64,000 nucleotides of DNA, taken from assembly GCF_003589595.1 (NCBI RefSeq), contig NW_020654748.1:5726259-5790258 (forward strand). Reading direction: 5' to 3'. The stretch is from Hyposmocoma kahamanoa (Eukaryota > Arthropoda > Insecta > Lepidoptera > Cosmopterigidae). Position 1 is the stretch's first letter. Every line of letters starts with the position of its first letter. This document shows positions 62,602 through 64,000 of this stretch, piece by piece. The position numbers were made by a program, and so were the translations under genes. The notes under the pieces were generated by a model, which saw only the letters and a list, made by a program, of their open reading frames with translations, was not told the origin of the DNA and made no database searches.

Positions 62602-62843
62602 ATGACTGGGGATTCTCAATTGTTATTCTCAATTTGACATTCAAATAGAAATATATGTAATTTGCGTTACATTCAAAATAAGTTTGATGTTGATTCTCAT
62701 ACTATTAGTATGAGAACCTGTAATAATAATAATATTGATTTATTTTCTCAACACAAGGAAATAAATATACTCTTATTTTATAATAAGGACTGGAGACCGT
62801 ACTAGGCAACTAAACCTGTATTACAGCTCACCAGGCCCTAGCC
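62602..62843. other. No recognised feature
   Basis: AT-rich unique sequence. Confidence 0.3.
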
Positions 62844-63030
62844 CTCTGAGAGTCGTATTCCAAAACTCTACTCAATGCTCAAGTCAGGACTTGAGCTGAC
62901 TTGAGTATGATTTCAAGCACTGGAAATACAACCCTAATGGCAAGGACATGAATATGATCTTCAGTGCTCACTGCAATACTCAAGTCCTGACTTGAGTATT
63001 GAGTAGAGTTCTGGAATACGACCCTCAGAG
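62844..63030. mobile_element. MITE with about 50-bp TIRs (187 bp)
   Basis: Left CTCTGAGAGTCGTATTCCAA then ACTCTACTCAATGCTCAAGT; complement of right CTCTGAGGGTCGTATTCCAG then ACTCTACTCAATACTCAAGT. The arms pair over about 52 bp with a few mismatches and include the internal palindrome CTCAAGTC-GGACTTGAG. No target duplication is clear. Confidence 0.75.
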
Positions 63031-63264
63031 TAGTCTTAAGTAAAGTCAAATCTTAAAAGAAAAAAGCAATATACTGTTGAGCAATAAAAATTGTAAATAC
63101 TATCAATTTTGCTAAAAACGTACGTTTTAATGTGTGTAAGTTAAAAGTACGTAGATGCGCAAGCGCGAGCGTGTGTATGTAAGTAAGTGTGAGAGAGTAT
63201 GCGGTATGTGTGTATTTGTGTTTGTAAATTCATTAGTTCAAATAATGTAATAATTGTAACTTTT
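63031..63264. other. GT-rich simple sequence
   Basis: 63130-63230 is enriched in GTGT/GTAAGT words. No gene. Confidence 0.35.
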
Positions 63265-63267
63265 TGT

Positions 63268-63460
63268 TATGATTATTGTTAAACAAAGATCGAACACATA
63301 GAAAAATTTCTGTGACTCAGTTGGTTAGAGCAATGCTACAATGCAGCATAGTCGTGGGTTTAAATCCCACCAGGTCGAAGACATTTTTATGTAATAATCA
63401 TAACAAAACTACTAGTTTTGTTATGATTATTTGGAGTTATTACACAAAAAATTCAATAAT
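63268..63460 (+). repeat. R4 SINE, head type I, with tail pieces on both sides
   Basis: The head GTGACTCAGTTGGTTAGAGC (box A) and GTGGGTTTAAATCCCACCAG (box B and T arm) is well kept. The usual tail follows but contains the palindrome AATCATAACAAAACTA facing TAGTTTTGTTATGATT (63396-63431). An inverted tail piece (AACAAAGATCGAACACATAG) also precedes the head. Confidence 0.7.
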
Positions 63461-63471
63461 CAAACTTAAAA

Positions 63472-63697
63472 AAACCAACCTCTAAAGTTCGTAGAATTAC
63501 ATCAATCAGGCAAGTTTTATTGAAATCGGTTACCGGAAAGTGCGCGAAACCGATTCATCCGCTACCCTTAAGGGTGGAATATTTTCTTCAAATTTAAATG
63601 TGACCAATAATAACCAATAATAATTTTCCTGCAAAAAAGAATCATCAAAAATACAGAGAAGTTGAGAAACTCCTCCTTTTTTTGAAATCGGTGGAAA
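63472..63697 (-). mobile_element. R1 element, minus orientation
   Basis: ACCAACCTCTAAAGTTCGTA, AAATCGGTTACCGGAAAGTG, TACCCTTAAGGGTGGAATAT and GAAACTCCTCCTTTTTTTG mark R1. A deletion removes the GTCGAATTGAG block. Confidence 0.65.
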
Positions 63698-64000
63698 AAT
63701 ATTAAAAGAAACGTACTTAAACAATTCACGTTGATTCTAAGCTTTACACATTTCCAGTTATCAGTATAAGGTATTCAGAATGTTATTATCCTTAGATATA
63801 AAACGTAGATTAGCTTTTCTTTGGACCATAAAAGCCATTACGCCGCATTAACTTGAAAACATTTCTAAAAAATAAAGCCCGGCATTAAAGTATTACGTGA
63901 ATCAGTTCTTAAATCGCTTAACATTCCTGAGCGTTCAGGTTCCTTAGGAAATCACTTCGCAGCTTCACGAACCCTGACGTTGATGTATGGTATTTCTTTG
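63698..64000. other. No recognised feature
   Basis: Unique sequence to the window end. Confidence 0.35.

Noticed and set aside
1..64000. Bacterial or viral genome segment
   Set aside because: No gene packing, no operons, no ribosome-binding context; coding content is confined to broken eukaryotic transposable el­ements with insect-type families.

Overview
The window looks like nuclear DNA from an insect, most probably a moth or butterfly (Lepidoptera). It is AT-rich and carries no operons, no rRNA and no credible tRNA gene. It is packed with transposable-element classes typical of lepidopteran genomes: mariner elements of several lineages, RTE and Jockey/CR1-group LINEs, tRNA-derived SINEs and many short inverted-repeat elements (MITEs). 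I recognise the families from motifs and memory; no database was searched. No intact host gene was found. The window is probably intergenic or the inside of a very large intron.

Layout. 0-17 kb: unique AT-rich DNA with MITE and SINE copies, a 1.26 kb non-autonomous DNA element beside a 332-bp tandem duplication (3.9-5.6 kb), a hAT-type MITE (11.3 kb), a possible terminal protein-coding exon on the minus strand (12.7-12.9 kb) and a Harbinger-like MITE (15.8 kb). 17.3-19.9 kb: a nest of broken elements in which LINE-A (minus strand) holds a mariner transposase gene with two frameshifts, followed by the 5' half of a second mariner that carries a 100-bp mini-element, ending in a reversed scrap of LINE-B. 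21.1-23.0 kb: a second hAT MITE, then a 5'-truncated RTE element with an unbroken reverse-transcriptase frame and a 12-bp target duplication. 23-29 kb: interspersed repeats. 29-35 kb: comparatively repeat-poor, with several GC-rich unique islands that could be regulatory. 35-48 kb: SINEs, LINE tails, a mariner 3' fragment, a degenerate tandem array, a third hAT MITE and a 443-bp MITE with long terminal inverted repeats. 48.8-50.1 kb: an almost full-length but broken mariner (minus strand). 51.5-55.7 kb: LINE-B, with endonuclease and reverse transcriptase split by a 601-bp DNA element and by frameshifts. 56.3-64 kb: an RTE scrap inside a family-R1 element, a degenerate Tc1/mariner gene, foldback elements, a Jockey tail and two MITEs with striking inverted ends.

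Labels used below are local: R1 = element with AACCGACTTC/AACCGACCTC ends; R2 = abundant repeat of about 290 bp; R3, R4, R5, R11 = tRNA-derived SINEs; R6 = a roughly 300-bp interspersed repeat; R8 = foldback repeat; R9 = MITE with CAGGGTGG ends; R10 = two-copy repeat; R12 = degenerate tRNA-like repeat. The elements do not form a pathway. What they record is a relative order of insertions, several of which can be dated against each other because one element interrupts another and the empty site can be reconstructed.
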